Of a DNA stretch of 64,000 bases, positions 1-11,845 are shown piece by piece. Below the pieces are notes generated by a model. It saw nothing but the letters and a program-made list of their open reading frames with translations, was not told where the DNA came from and did no database searches. Each line of letters opens with the position of its first letter. Position 1 is the first letter of the stretch. The position numbers and the translations under genes were made by a program. Source of the stretch: Lineus longissimus (lineage: Eukaryota; Nemertea; Pilidiophora; Heteronemertea; Lineidae); contig NC_088325.1 of the NCBI RefSeq assembly GCF_910592395.1, positions 7,533,501 to 7,597,500 of the forward strand, written 5' to 3'.

Positions 1-419
1 CACCCTAATACGGTACAATAAGTTACCATTTGATGGGAATGGGACAATGCCCTCACTGTGTATGGAGTCATAGGGATAAGAAGACATTATTCATTAGTGT
101 TGGTACAAGTGATTTTGCCCAAAAAGCATGCGCATTCAAAAAACAAAATATGCAAGGTATCACGTACATGACCATGATGACGTGCAGAAAGTGCACTGGC
201 CAGTGCATACCCTATGGCTATGTACTAGTAAACATGGTAAACATGAACAACATCATTATTCATCGGCAGTTCATTTTACTCCGAGCTTTTCCTGAAACAT
301 ATAGCCATGATGATTAGGCCTACCATGTACCATGTCCATGACCAATAACAGCACTAGATCATGTGGATGTCATTGTCAACAAGTTCACATGAACCGTATA
401 ATCCCGCATAGCTAGGTAG

Positions 420-1005
420 GCAAGATAAAGTTAGACGAAGTAGCCGATAGGGGTCTCTCACCCCTCAAAGTCCGTCACAACTATTCAAGCTTGTACAAGG
501 AATACATGCAGCGCTGACTCTAACAAGACCCAATGGGAGTGTCGCACAGTCATCTGTCAAAAACAAGACCTATGTTGCAGTATGATCTCTTGCCAATATT
601 TAATAATTGCACTATCATCATCACCTCATCATACTTCATTGACATTACAGGCACACATTGACATTGACCACTGTTCCAGTCAACGACACAGTCGCTATCC
701 AAGTAGCATTATAGAGGTAATTATCATTATCATACCTCATTAGCATGTGAACCAATCACGTCGCGTCCTTTGCGATCACGGCAAAGCCTCATGGAATAAT
801 GTCTTTCACCGTTGAATAACTTTTCATATTCCATGCCTACAACTTCAATTTCTTCATATTCCATGGCTAGAAGTTCAATACTAATATAATATCCAAGATA
901 AAGTTACAAGAAGGGGTCTCTCACCTCTCACTGTATGTCCACACTATTCACGCTTGTACGAGGAATACATTCAATGCTAAATCTAACAACACCCAGTGCC
1001 CTTAC
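420..1005. repeat. Imperfect direct duplication with about 470-bp spacing
   Basis: The segments at about 420-540 and 890-1005 share AAGATAAAGTTA, GGGGTCTCTCACC, CTATTCA, GCTTGTAC and GGAATACAT in the same order. A weaker third match (TGCCCTCACTGTGTATGGAG) near the window start suggests a low-copy tandem array entering from the left edge. No coding signal is attached. Confidence 0.6.
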
Positions 1006-1516
1006 TCTGTATATTAGTCACTGGAAGATGGCCCATTTCACTCCTTGCTTCTACTTCACCTATAGTCTCATTGCAAACGCCTCAGTTCTATGATATCACA
1101 TTCACTTTCAGCTGTCATGCAACGCAACAACTGTGCTATCTGCCATCGCACATCAACGAAGAAGTGCAGCCGCCCACATTCCACCTCACGTCTGTCCGAC
1201 CAGCTGCAATCCTCGAGGACGCCCCACTGTACCACGATTTCACTACGATGTTTGACAAGAAGGAGCAGTGCGCGAGATAGGCTAATGAGCAGACTTCCCT
1301 CGCTTGAGTTTCGGAAGAATGTTCCATATCGCGCTAAGCTGACCACTGCTGACCATGACAGGCGTGCATTGGACTGGTACAGGTTGGAACTAAACATTGA
1401 ATATGCTGGTGGTGACGCTTTCTGATGAGAAGTTGGTCGTGACTGATGCAGTATCCTTGGACTTGTCCACAGCATCGTTCAATCATTGCTCTCTGAGCTG
1501 CCTTGATTCTGTACTT

Positions 1517-1957
1517 ACCCAAATACTAAGACCAAATGCCTGTTGACTGTGCTTTAAGAGAGACTGGCGCCATGCCTAGAGATATGACTGACCCCTATTG
1601 GCAAATTTGTATGACTTTATTTTGCCTACCTAGCTGCTGCCTATAGTCTCCCTTTAACTGCGGAACACTTCAAAGTCGATAAAATGCCATGTTCCACCTT
1701 TTAATGTGTTCAGACCGCCATTTTCAAAATAATCAAGTCAGGACACTGCCTTCTAGTCTCATAATAAATTTTGCTTTCCTCAATAATAACATTTCTTCTT
1801 CTTTAATGCTTTCATCATTCCAAACTTCTCCTCCTCTGACTTTTACAGGGGTACAGTCATGGCAATCAAAACCCAAATACTGAGACCAAATGCCTGTTGA
1901 CTGTGCTTTAAGAGAGACTGGCGCCATGCCTAGTCTCTCTTAAAGCACAGTCAACAG
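1517..1957. repeat. 63-bp direct repeat plus perfect 26-bp inverted repeat
   Basis: A block of about 63 bp at 1517-1579 recurs almost unchanged at 1871-1933. Its second copy runs straight into an inverted repeat: 1894-1919 and 1932-1957 are perfect 26-bp reverse complements separated by a 12-bp spacer (GGCGCCATGCCT, which begins with palindromic GGCGCC). The arrangement looks like a fold-back element end or a recombined MITE terminus. Confidence 0.85.
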
Positions 1958-2849
1958 ACACCAACCCCCTCAGACTCAGAAACCACAAACGCCCAACCCT
2001 TCCTGCTACCTTAATACTTCTGGATACTGTGCTATATAAGCATCATTTATATATATATATGGCAATGGCGCTCGTCACGACCGATCGCACTCATTTTGGT
2101 TATACAGAGTCGAGATGGCAATTGAGACCGTAATTTTGAGATTCGGCGATGATAAATTCAGTCAGATGGGAATTTGTGCTTTGCAAGATATGATTGAACT
2201 TCAAACAAATCTTTCCTTCATAGCTTTAGATATCAAGTTGTTCTACTTGTCACAGGGCATCAACAGATTCCGTATGCTAGCTTAGAACAAACTGAGTATG
2301 GCCTTGGCAGCTCCACTTCCAAAAACTTTCTAAAGGGTATGGCTTATAATGATATCCTTTTGAAATAGTATCAGGAGAGGATATACCTCATGGGCAAAGA
2401 AGTCATTGCCTTATCCTCACATGTATTAGCCTACATGCTAGTTTCAATGTGTTCAACCCCACCTGACACTAAGCAGGGCCAACGGTTCAAATCCATTGAA
2501 ACGTATCAAGCCCTAGATGCTTCCTTTGTTGGAAACAACTAACAAGTCACCCAAGTGGTTGTTTTAAACTGGGAATGTTTCCTATCGTGGAAACACAAGA
2601 TTGTTTCCAGATCTGGTAACAATATTCCTCTCATTCAGAAAAGAATCACTTTTTTTCCTGATCTCAATGGAAGTGCTCCACGATCACTTCCAATGAAATC
2701 ATTGCTGCAAAGCAAGTTTTAACAACGATTTCAAAGGCCCTATTAGGCCTATTTGAGATTTCAAAGGAAGTGCTCCATGATCAACTTTCTTTTTCGGGTA
2801 ACATGTTTCCTGCGAAGGTAACATAAAAAACATTATCCATTCTGGTGAT

Positions 2850-3795
2850 GGCCCGTACTGCTGTTGTGCTTCAGCAGGGCATTCCATAGGCGGGGGCCGC
2901 ATGAGGAAAAGCAGTGGTCACCAAACTTGGTTCTTGATCGTGTGCACACCAATGTGGTGTCAGATGATAATCTAGTGACACACAGCCTTGTCCACATACT
3001 TGAGATTCAGGTAGGCTGGTGCCATACCATGAACCACCTTGAAGCACAGCAGGAGTATCTTGAACTGTATTCTCTGTTTAACAAGGAGCCAGTGGAGACT
3101 TTTGAGGACAGGTGTGACGAGGTAATGCTTTCTAGTTCTGCTGATGATCCGGGCTGCTTGGTTCTGGATTCGTTGGAGTGGAGCAATGGATTTTCGGGGG
3201 ATATCATACAGCAGACAGTTGTTGGAATCCAGGCGTGAGGAGACGAAGGCATGGATAAGACGTTCAATGCTCATCTGATCAAGAAATTTGCTTATTCGGC
3301 CAATCTTGTAAAGACTGGCATTTGCAGATTTGCAAATCATCTTGAGCTTTTGCATATCCATGCCCTCATCCAACCACACCACCAGATCCCTCACACTACT
3401 TGACTTGGCAACCCATTCACCCCCGATGTGAATTCTGGGAACAGAACCAGTTCTCCTGACGACACAATGTTCAACATGTCTGATTTTGGTGCGTTCAGTT
3501 CAAGTTTATCTTCTACAAGCCACTTTCCAATATCATCAATGCAGTCCTCAGTGCTGGAGACAATGTCTGAACTTTCCTTCAGACAACTGGAGCGAATGAA
3601 GTAAACCAGCTGGTTGCCATCAGCATAGAGCTGAAATGGTATCGTCCAAGATCTCATGACATTACCAAGAGGTAGGGTGTAGATGCCAAACAGGATGGGG
3701 CCGAGCACCGACCCTTGTGGCGCGCCATACAACCGGGGAATCCGTTCCGACTGAACTCCATCAACAACTATCGACTGTTGGCCATATAATGTGTT
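2850..3795 (-). pseudogene. CR1-like LINE reverse transcriptase, 3' half, degenerate
   Basis: Two abutting minus-strand frames (3391-3732, then 2972-3394) plus a short third piece read as the end of a CR1/Jockey-type non-LTR retrotransposon pol. Seen in order: YGAPQGSVLGPILFGIYTLP (RT motif B region), then LYADGNQL where the catalytic YADD box has become YADG, then WLVEDKLELN, SRLDSNNCLLY, APLQRIQNQAARI, SLHWLLVKQRIQFKILLL and VHGMAPAYL. A final SSCGPRLWNAL near 2875 is typical of the CR1 C-terminus. At least one frameshift (near 3392) and the lost catalytic Asp make it inactive. The endonuclease and N-terminal RT are missing. Confidence 0.85.
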
Positions 3796-4186
3796 AATTC
3801 TGCTTGTATTTTAAAGAAAGGATTGCACAACGAGACGCTCGTGTGGTAGCACTTACGAGTAATCCCTAGTAAGCATGGTAATCAGCGACGACACGTGGCT
3901 CGTTGCGCATCACCTCAACACAGTGACACAAATTTTAAAACGGCCGCCCAGCAGCCGGACAAATCATCTACAGCGTGATTAACATTTTTTTCCACAATTA
4001 TGCGTACAAAATGTCCATATTATTAGCAGGAATGGCAGGGCTCGCGAGGCATATCGCAAAAGTGTCATGCCAATGGCAGATGAAGATTGTAAGCTTGTAA
4101 GCAACAGTGGGATGAATATTGTTTCCACTAGTTGGAATATTATTATTTTGCAGAGCGTCGCGAATATGCCCAAAAATGAATTGTCT
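3796..4186. other. Unassigned intergenic stretch
   Basis: No coding or structural feature recognised between the CR1 relic and the HINE. Confidence 0.5.
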
Positions 4187-4241
4187 TTTTAGCTCACCTC
4201 TTAGCAGAGGTGAGCTTATCCCATACCGTGGCGTCCGTCGT

Positions 4242-4282
<41 letters not shown>

Positions 4283-5321
4283 CGTCGTCCGTTAGCAGGG
4301 CACGTTTCGTAACTGTTAGAGCTATTGAGTTGAAACTTGGTACACATGTACCCTTATGTAATGACACCTTGGAGACCAAGTTTCGGTCTGATTCGTTTCA
4401 TGGTTTGGCCACCAGGGGGCCAAACGTTAAAAGTGAAAATATGCAATATCTCCCTTAATAGTAGTCGGGAAATTTTGAAAAAAATATGGTAGGTACTTCT
4501 AGCAAAGGTGCATCATATATCCTCCGGGTTTTCGATTTGACCTCCTTTACAAGGTCACAGAGGTCAAATGGTGTAAATTGGCCGTTAGGATGTAACGATG
4601 GCACATTTCTAAACTGCAATGGCTATTGATACCAAATTTGGTACACATTTACCCCTTAGTCAGGTGATCTTAGGGACCGAAGTTTGGTCCAATATGATTC
4701 ACCACTTGACCACCAGGGGGCAAAATCCAAAAACCTTAAAAATGTGATTATTCCTTAACTTCTTGCCCGATTGCCACCAATTTGATATCATGGGTACATC
4801 TAACCACCATACAGTATATGTCACACAGGTTTTTAATTTGACCTTCTTGTCAAGGTCACAGAGGTCAAATGGCGTAAATTCGCCGTCAGGCCGTAACTAT
4901 GGCACGTTTCTTAACTGCAATGACTATTGATCACAAATTAAGTACACATGTACCCCTTGGTCAGGTGATCTCAGGTACCGAAGTTTGGTGCGATCTGATT
5001 TGCCGTTTGGCCTCCAGGGAGGGGGCCAAATCCTAAATTCTTCAAAATGCCATTATTCCTAGTAATGACTTGCCCGATTGGCACCAATTTTATATCATAG
5101 GTACATCTAATTCTAACAACCATTCAATGTGTCACCCGGGTCTTCTTTGATTTGACCTACTTTTCAAGGTCACAGAGGTCGAATGTATTGTAAATTGGCC
5201 ATTTTGGGGAAATTGTAATTGCTTGGACCTACATCAAACCTAACACTACATGACACAATACCATGCTCTTTATCCATCTTTCCTCCACATGAGGTGAGCA
5301 CAATGGCCCTGGCCATTTCAT
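4187..5321 (+). mobile_element. HINE family 1, complete copy (opposite orientation to all others)
   Basis: The left end is TTTT followed by a perfect hairpin (11-bp arms AGCTCACCTCT, loop TAGC), then ATACCGTGGCGTCCGTCGTC and a GTC microsatellite at about 4235-4285. The interior has three roughly 300-bp units, each with a CTCF-like box and a nuclear-receptor-like block. The right end is GGTGAGCACAATGGCC with a GGCC hairpin and terminal TTTCAT. The GCTCACC and GGTGAGC words at the two ends form subterminal inverted repeats, as described for Helentron/HINE (DINE-1-like) elements. It matches 28527-29701 and 55859-57000 end to end in reverse orientation. The plus-strand poly-Arg frame across the microsatellite is not a gene. 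Confidence 0.8.
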
Positions 5322-6548
5322 TTAATCATCAATAGAAATCCCTGGTGCAGATAGTGCATGTTACTTCATAGGTAACACTCTCAGGGTAGGATGACGGACT
5401 ATTTTTCTATCACGACGCACGATCTTCAAAATATCAGTGAGATATTAAACGCGCAAAAAAGGGTCCGACATGTCCGAAGAAGGTGTGATGTCATAAAAAT
5501 AAACGTGCGTGTTGAGGTGTTTAAAGTCTGCGCAATGCAGTTCGCGTTTACAATAATATCTGGTTGACATGCCTGAGCTGCTCAATTCCATTTGACTTTG
5601 TACAAGTTGTTGTTAACTGCCATTTTGGGAATTTCACATTTATCAGTGAGAACTTTTAGAACTGATGTGACCGGCTTCGAGTTCGAATTCGAAGACTTTT
5701 ATGCATTATTACTTTTAGTTTAATCTAAAATAATTCATTGCTTATACATCAAACACACACATATTGCCTGCAAGAATATATATTGACACCATCTTCTTCT
5801 TCTTATGATTTTTCAATGGATGATAATGGCTTTTATCTAATAAGCAAGAACCTAGTTCATACCGTTTTAAAAATAAATTAAGCCCGAAGATTTTGATAAT
5901 TTTGACAGGTTAAAAGCGTTGGTTATGTGGGCGTACATTTGTCGCACGTTTTGTCAACGGGTGTTGTGACAACCAATGTTACGAGGGTAACAACCGGACA
6001 TTTACTCGGGACATGCCGTTTTCGAAACCACCTGTGAGAAAAACGATAAAAAACGATACTTTTCGAGTTCTCTTGTATTCCACCGCACCTAATTGCGATA
6101 ACATTCAGGTCTTTTCGATACTTTTAGACTCCTACCTGCGGTTTCAATAGATGTGATAAGATTGCGGGTTTGCGACACCTATAACGTATTGCAGAACTGA
6201 AATAATTGCTCGATCTGAATACCTATCCAACTCTGTCGAAAAAAATCGAAAATACTTCTCAGGCAAAAGTATTAAAATTTTCGGTCATTTACGATCGTTT
6301 TCGGTAATATTCGACAGGGATTAGACCAGCAATCACAATAGAATTAACAGTTTTGATTTTCTTCGAAACTTTCCGAGTTCTTGCCCAGCATGGCTCGCCA
6401 AGGCCGGGTCGAATTCCGTAAGATTTCCGAGAGACGGTTTGATGACCGTGAAGCATTTTGAGTGATTTTCGAGTGATTTCGAGACCGATGCAGATTCCGA
6501 GAGTTTTCCGATAGAAAACCGAGAGTTGCTGTTCATAGTGATAGCACT
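5322..6548. other. Unassigned intergenic stretch
   Basis: AT-rich sequence without a recognisable gene. The minus-strand frame at 6333-6608 overlaps the upstream part of the degenerate gene that starts near 6549 and is probably a shadow. Confidence 0.5.
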
Positions 6549-7562
6549 TGGTTTGATAAACAAGCTCCTCATGGCTCCACTGTGGTGCATCCCAGAAAAC
6601 AGGAACATGCTGTCAAGCTGCTAAAAAGCCACTACAGTGAACTCTTGGAGGGTGGTGAGTTCTATAATGCATGACAAGATTCAAGGAACAGGACCAAAAG
6701 TGTGGCCAAAAACAATAAGTTCGCAGAAAGAGTGTTCGCTTACACTGACCATCTTCTGAGATTTACACCCCAAAAAACAACATCAAGCACATTACCAAGG
6801 AGGCATACATCATGCTTGCCTTAACAGTAGAGGGGAGTGGTTATCAAACAAGACTGAAGAACAGCAGGAAAAGTTAGTGAAACGATGCAGGAAAAAAGCC
6901 AAGGAAATTGAACTAAAGTCGAAGCAGTGAAGCGCCGAGATAAGACAGCAGCGCCTCCAGAACCAGAAGAAAAAGCGTGATGAAGAAGAACGGAGACAGG
7001 CCAAAAAGGTGAAGGAAAGAGAAACAATTTTCAAAGATATCTTATACTTTGGACTCTATCAAACCGAGAGACAAGTTGAAGACAGACTAGTTGCTATCAA
7101 AGGTAAGGGGGAGAAGGAGGAGGCCCTTAAGGCACAGTTAAGATTTCGGCAGCATATTCTTGGCCAGGAGGCGGACTCCAAAATCTATAGATCCTCAGAA
7201 ATACTGATGATGGGAACAGGAGAGCTCTTTCAGTTGTTGAACTGAAAACAAATGTCAAAGAACTGATAAGCCTGGCTTGCCAGATGCCAGGGACTGACGC
7301 TGATCAAGGCAGGGCCTCCTTTTTATTTAGAAGAAGGATAAATCACTCATTGATTAAACAGAAGGATGATGACGATCACAGTGAAGGTGACAGGGATATA
7401 TCTAGAACTGCAGAGGGGCTAGGTGCTCTTGTCCAAAAAAGGGGGAATATGACGCGCGTGCGGCAGAGTCGATGGAGTAGAATGGGCAATACTAGTATGA
7501 CGCGAGCGCGCGGAGTGTCAGACCAGTTAATCCAAATACTAGAGTTAAGTCAAGCTTCGTAA
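6549..7562 (+). pseudogene. Degenerate gene for a charged coiled-coil protein of unknown function
   Basis: Plus-strand frames joined across frameshifts give a coherent protein. WFDKQAPHGSTVVHPRKQEH and HYSELLEGGEF (6549-6660) are followed by FAERVFAYTDHLLRFTP, then SRGEWLSNKTEEQQEKLVKR and RCRKKAKEIELKSK. A strongly charged coil follows (QQRLQNQKKKRDEEERRQAK), then YFGLYQTERQVEDRL, GEKEEALKAQLRFRQHILGQ and EADSKIYR. After another frameshift near 7200 come ELKTNVKELISLACQMPGTD and a basic tail ending at 7562. There are stops and frame changes near 6675, 6930 and 7200. The composition resembles host or transposon-linked proteins that I have seen in invertebrate genomes, but I cannot name a family. 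It could be a processed pseudogene or a transposon passenger. Confidence 0.55.
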
Positions 7563-7625
7563 TACAGTAATTGTGAGTTGATGATTTTTATGACATAAAA
7601 ATCATCAACACTCAAATACTGTACA
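7563..7625. repeat. Near-perfect palindrome (mini fold-back element)
   Basis: GTTGATGATTTTTATG at 7577-7592 is the exact reverse complement of 7594-7609, with a single central base. The symmetry extends outward through GAG/CTC and TACAGTA/TACTGTA to about 7563 and 7625 with small bulges. The DNA would fold into a 60-nt hairpin. It may be a minimal MITE, or a transcription-termination-like hairpin by chance. Confidence 0.85.
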
Positions 7626-10039
7626 TAAGGACAGACTACTCTTGTTTTGCACCATCTTTCTAATTTTCTTTTCCTTTCCTTCTTCCTTGGATGTAAAAAC
7701 CCTATTCCCTACACTTGAGGCCCATGGATACTGCTGCTACATGTACACATCAGTTTATCTCAATCGATCAATAATTGAGGCAGATCAATTATTATGATCT
7801 GAATGGCAACAGGCAATAAATAAGACCGTCAATGCCGCATATCATTTTGGCGGGAAACACGGTCGAGCTTTCATTCAGTCAACAAATTCAAATACTTACA
7901 GTATATTATATTCTCTCCACTAAATACAGTCATTACATCTTTGTAAAGAATATTTCATACTAAATACAAACATGAAACGACCTCATAATTTATTAGTGAC
8001 GACAGGCCACATCTCTGCATCAGCACGCCAAACGGTAAGCACGTGGAGTTTCTTTAGTTATTTAAATGGCCGCAGAGCGCACTGATCGCCAGCTGCATAC
8101 AATACCATTGCCCCGATGTGTTGACACTGAGCAGACGATACGCAGTAGTTTGTCGTTTATGACCTGCCTGCGAAGCGATTCACAGAATGACGGGCCTGGA
8201 ACACTCTTTGCACTGGGGAAATATCTTAACTTACTTGAAAGTACATCAAGCCTCGCACATTTTGATGCAGAGGCTGCAAGTTGAGCCTAGCGCTCCGTGT
8301 CCCACCTCTTTCTGGCCGGCATGTTTCTCTTTGGCGACCTAGTCCGCCGATTTTTGTGACTGTTATTTGTGTACCGTTGTCATAGTATATTGGTCCTGGG
8401 AGCGAGAATGGCTATCTTGGCGCCAAATGACCGCGTGGCGTTGAGCAAGATATTCCGACATCGGCACAAGACACGGAAGCGATTTGGAAGTAAAATCGGG
8501 ATAAATTCATGTGATGGGGGGGGGGGGGGGATTGAGGGCAAGGCGGACGCAAGGGGCATGCACGGCACTAATGATAGGAGCATGGATGGCGCATCTCTGT
8601 GGGTTTAAAGGGCAGACAGGCGGCCTTTGGAACAGATAAGGGCAGAACGGCGTATCCCTGGGTGAACTGAAAGAATACTTGGCAACTGCCATTTCAACAG
8701 TACCAGGCTATCAATCCTTGTTCAATATAAATATGATAGGGATGAGAACATCTATGTGGAGCAGCTGCAGCCTGAAATGGAGAAGGGAAATATAGTCATT
8801 GTTGAAGAAGATTATCACAGTTATCAGGTGATTTTGAAATCAATCATGTTAATTCACTTCATGGTTACAGCAATGATGACTGATGGATACTGTTCTGGTC
8901 TGTTTGACACAAATTAACCCCCTGATACTTAGTGTGTGGCCATTATGGCATCTTTGAATCTTTGGCATATTTCAGTGTTCCATGGCTGATGTGATAAATA
9001 TGTTGATCGAAGTAATTTAGGCCTACCATGTATAGGTGTACCAAGTGGGTTTCAAGTGTCGCGGACTGGCTGAAAGGGTCGTGAAAATAAAAATGTTTAA
9101 AGTGACATAACCTTTTTATTAATTAAGATATCTTGAATAGGATTTCAGTTCCCTGTTGGGAACTCCAGTACCTTTCCAATGATGTATCATAAATCAGGAT
9201 TAGACCAATTCGAAACAATGGCCTCCTATCCCTATGTACATTGGTGGCATGTACATTGCGCATCATATCTGGGAATGTCTGAATGGAATGGATGCTTGCA
9301 CCGAGCAGACAGGACAATGCTGATCTAGCGCAATCATGAGCATATTAACAGACGAGCACAAGAAGAGGAATGTCTCGTTTTACCGTCCATTCTGCATTAA
9401 CACCACATTTTGAGAATGCTAATGGAAGAAAATATAAACACCTTCTTTTTATAGGTCACTATTTAATTGTACATTCTAAAACGACCCTGGTATCATAAAG
9501 AATTGAGGAAAATCTACTAATACCTCTTTCTGTTTGCAGACGGTTTTTGTAACTAAACCAAGAACCGCCTGAGTAATGATAAAATGCAGCATTAAAGTAG
9601 GAGAACAAATGGCCCCGCAGGTACTAAACATTTTTGAGCAGATGACGTAAGCTTGGTGTTTCAGACCAAGTGACCAGGATTGTTTTGGACTCGTTTAGTT
9701 TGTATTAAGTGAATAAGAAAAGTGGGAGAACCATAATTTGTTGCAAGATTTAATGGATCGGTTGGATAAAAAGTTTGATATGGAGGTTTTCGTTAACCTT
9801 ATTTTTGATGATTAGGCAAAATTGTCTCTTTTTTAAAGTTGATACAAACCTGATACAAAGCTGAATTATATGAACATCATCGTTTACATACAAATAAGTC
9901 TAATATTTGCAGTGGACCACACCTTATCTGACAACTACCCTTAGCGTACAGTGAGCTTGGTCACACTTTACACGAGTGACTAGACTCTCTCACCTGTCTC
10001 CTCCATTCACTCGTGAGACTGGTACTTGACAGCATTTCA
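7626..10039. other. Unassigned stretch with a poly-G tract
   Basis: 2.4 kb without a recognisable gene or element. It contains a run of 15 G at about 8516-8530. Short frames around 8066-8692 carry no recognisable motif. Confidence 0.5.
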
Positions 10040-10726
10040 CTCGTACATAGATACATAATCACATGAAGTTTGGTTGCAATCCGATTATTAGTCTCGGAGT
10101 AATAAGACTTTGTTTAGTTTTCAAGATGGCCCGCCTGGCGGCCATATTGGTCGATGGATTTGACTGAAAATCAGGGATGATGTAGAGAGTACATAGATAT
10201 ACAATCGCTTGAAATTTGGCTGCAATCCGACTTCGTTTAATTTTCAAGATGGCCGCATAGCGGCCATTTTTAAAGTCCGAGCGGGAAAATGTTTTGGGTA
10301 CAATAGAGGGTTCCTAGATACATGTCCTCACAAGTTTAGGACCTTCTGTCTCAAATAGAAACGAAACGTGCCACCTATCAGTGATTTTATAGAACTTTGA
10401 CCTCTGCGACCTTGAAAAGTAGGTCAAGTCAAAAGCCCGGATGATATGTAATTTAACCTTATAAGATACATCCACCATAAAAATTTCGTCACTCTATATA
10501 CAACCATAAGCTTCAAAAAGGAAATTTCCAAGATGGCCGCCTGGAGGGCAGAAAGTAGGTCATATCGCGAAAAAGAAAGAACAAGTCTGGGCATATTGCC
10601 CAAAGCTACCATCACACTAAGTTTTAGACATCTAGCCATAGTGGTGACGAAACATGTTCCGCTTGACGACGATGACAGACAACGGACGCCACGGTATCGT
10701 ATAAGCTCCCCAGAGGCGAGCTAAAA
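10040..10726 (-). mobile_element. HINE family 3, truncated (GGCC end missing)
   Basis: It matches the interior and right end of the fuller copy at 40057-41015: ACATAGATACATAATCAC, GAAGTTTGGTTGCAATCCG, repeated TTTTCAAGATGGC blocks, the block GACCTTGAAAAGTAGGTCAA, and the terminal GGACGCCACGGTATCGTATA plus GCTCCCC...GCGAGCTAAAAA. The GGCC-hairpin end is absent. It abuts the Tc1/mariner-like element at 10733. Confidence 0.75.
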
Positions 10727-10732
10727 AGGAAA

Positions 10733-11835
10733 GGAGATTAACTTGTTAATTTCCGGGAAATGGCTAAATATTTTGGAAATTGGCAATCCTCATTTATTAC
10801 CTAATGATGTCCTCGTTCTTATGTCACCATGAATTCCAATTTACTGTCACAGATGACTGAACACGAAGCAGTTCAATCAGCCAAGTCAGAACTGGTCTTG
10901 CACATTCAGTGTGTCCTTAGCAAAAATGTTATTCAATGATTTAATATCTGAGTGCTTATTCCTGTCTCAACCTAACTCCAGTGTCCTTCAACCTGCCCCT
11001 CATTCCTTTCATGTCCTCTTTCTTATGACACCATGAATACCAATTTACTATCACAGATGACTGAGCATGAAGCAGTTAAATCAACCATGTCAGAACTGGT
11101 CTTGCACCACATTTAGTGTGTCCTCAGCAAAAATTTTATTCAATGATTTAATATCTGGGTGCTTATTCCTGTCTCAACCTAACTCCCGTGTCCTTCGACA
11201 TGCCCCACATTCCTTTCAACACAAACTTCAGCTCTGGTTCTCATTGCTCTTAATGCATTCCTGATTACATCTCTCTGTCCTCTTAAGGTCTCAACTGCAG
11301 CGACGATTCTGGCATGTAGGTCATTGATGTCATCTGGAGGCGACTTGTTAACTTGGTTCTCAATATGTCCCCACAAAAAAAATCACAGGGGTTAAGGTCA
11401 GGGAACCTTGGTGGACAATTAATCTCATGGTTGATCGCACCAAATGCTAAAGACTTCTAGACCTCAACACCTCTTCAACCTCAAACACACGCTGATTAGT
11501 TTAAGTTGCACTTTGCTGGTCTGAGAAAATGAGCAAAGTTTCCAACTTTTAAGGAGTGTGCAATAGAAACACATGCATAGGATTGCATGATTTGGAGGCC
11601 CAACAAAAGCCCTGCACTGGGCAGACAAGGTTCATTACCAAAACATCTATCTGGTGCAAGACCAGTTCTGACGTGGTTGATTGAACTGTTTCGTGTTAAG
11701 TCATCTGTGAAAGTAAATAGGATTTCCTGGTGTCATAAGAAATAGGACATCATTGGGTACTAAATAGTGGTTGCCAATTTCCAAAATATTTAGCCATGTC
11801 CAGGAAATTAACAAATTAATCTCCGTTTCCCATTT
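10733..11835 (-). mobile_element. Tc1/mariner-like element with long inverted repeats and internal duplication
   Basis: The first 170 or so bases (GGAGATTAACTTGTTAATTT, then GGCTAAATATTTTGGAAATT, through CAGAACTGGTCTTGCAC) recur as a reverse complement at about 11650-11835, giving inverted repeats of roughly 170 bp with scattered mismatches. On the left side, about 200 bp is duplicated in tandem (starting near 10810 and again near 11011). The minus strand between the repeats encodes the end of a Tc1/mariner DDE transposase. Confidence 0.75.
11179..11440 (-). pseudogene. Tc1/mariner-type transposase, C-terminal fragment
   Basis: With one frameshift near 11377 the minus strand reads FPDLNPCDFF then WGHIENQVNKSPPDDINDL, ARIVAAVETLRGQRDVIRNA and LRAMRTRAEVCVERN. 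PDLNP-DFFLWG is the conserved block ahead of the third catalytic residue in Tc1/mariner DDE/D transposases, and the following helices match the tail of that family. Upstream the frame is broken by several stops and no first or second catalytic Asp could be placed. It is a relic. Confidence 0.85.
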
Positions 11836-11845
11836 TTTTTAAACA

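Larger units (their letters stand above)
1..2849. other. Non-genic stretch with local repeats
   Basis: I find no recognisable gene here. Overlapping open frames on both strands at 1068-1475 have no recognisable motif and look fortuitous. The stretch contains the duplication at 420-1005, the direct and inverted repeats at 1517-1957, and a short AT run near 2050-2060. Confidence 0.6.

Noticed and set aside
1068-1475. 135-codon minus-strand frame
   Set aside because: It overlaps several frames on both strands, shows no recognisable motif, and lies in a repeat-bearing stretch.
4210-4458. Open frame encoding a long run of Arg, and its mirror at 4194-4379
   Set aside because: It is produced by the GTC/GAC microsatellite of a HINE; the same artefact occurs at 29396-29696 and 56723-57235.
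6810-7034. Minus-strand frames rich in Phe, Ser and Leu
   Set aside because: They are antisense shadows of the Lys/Glu-rich coiled-coil relic on the plus strand.
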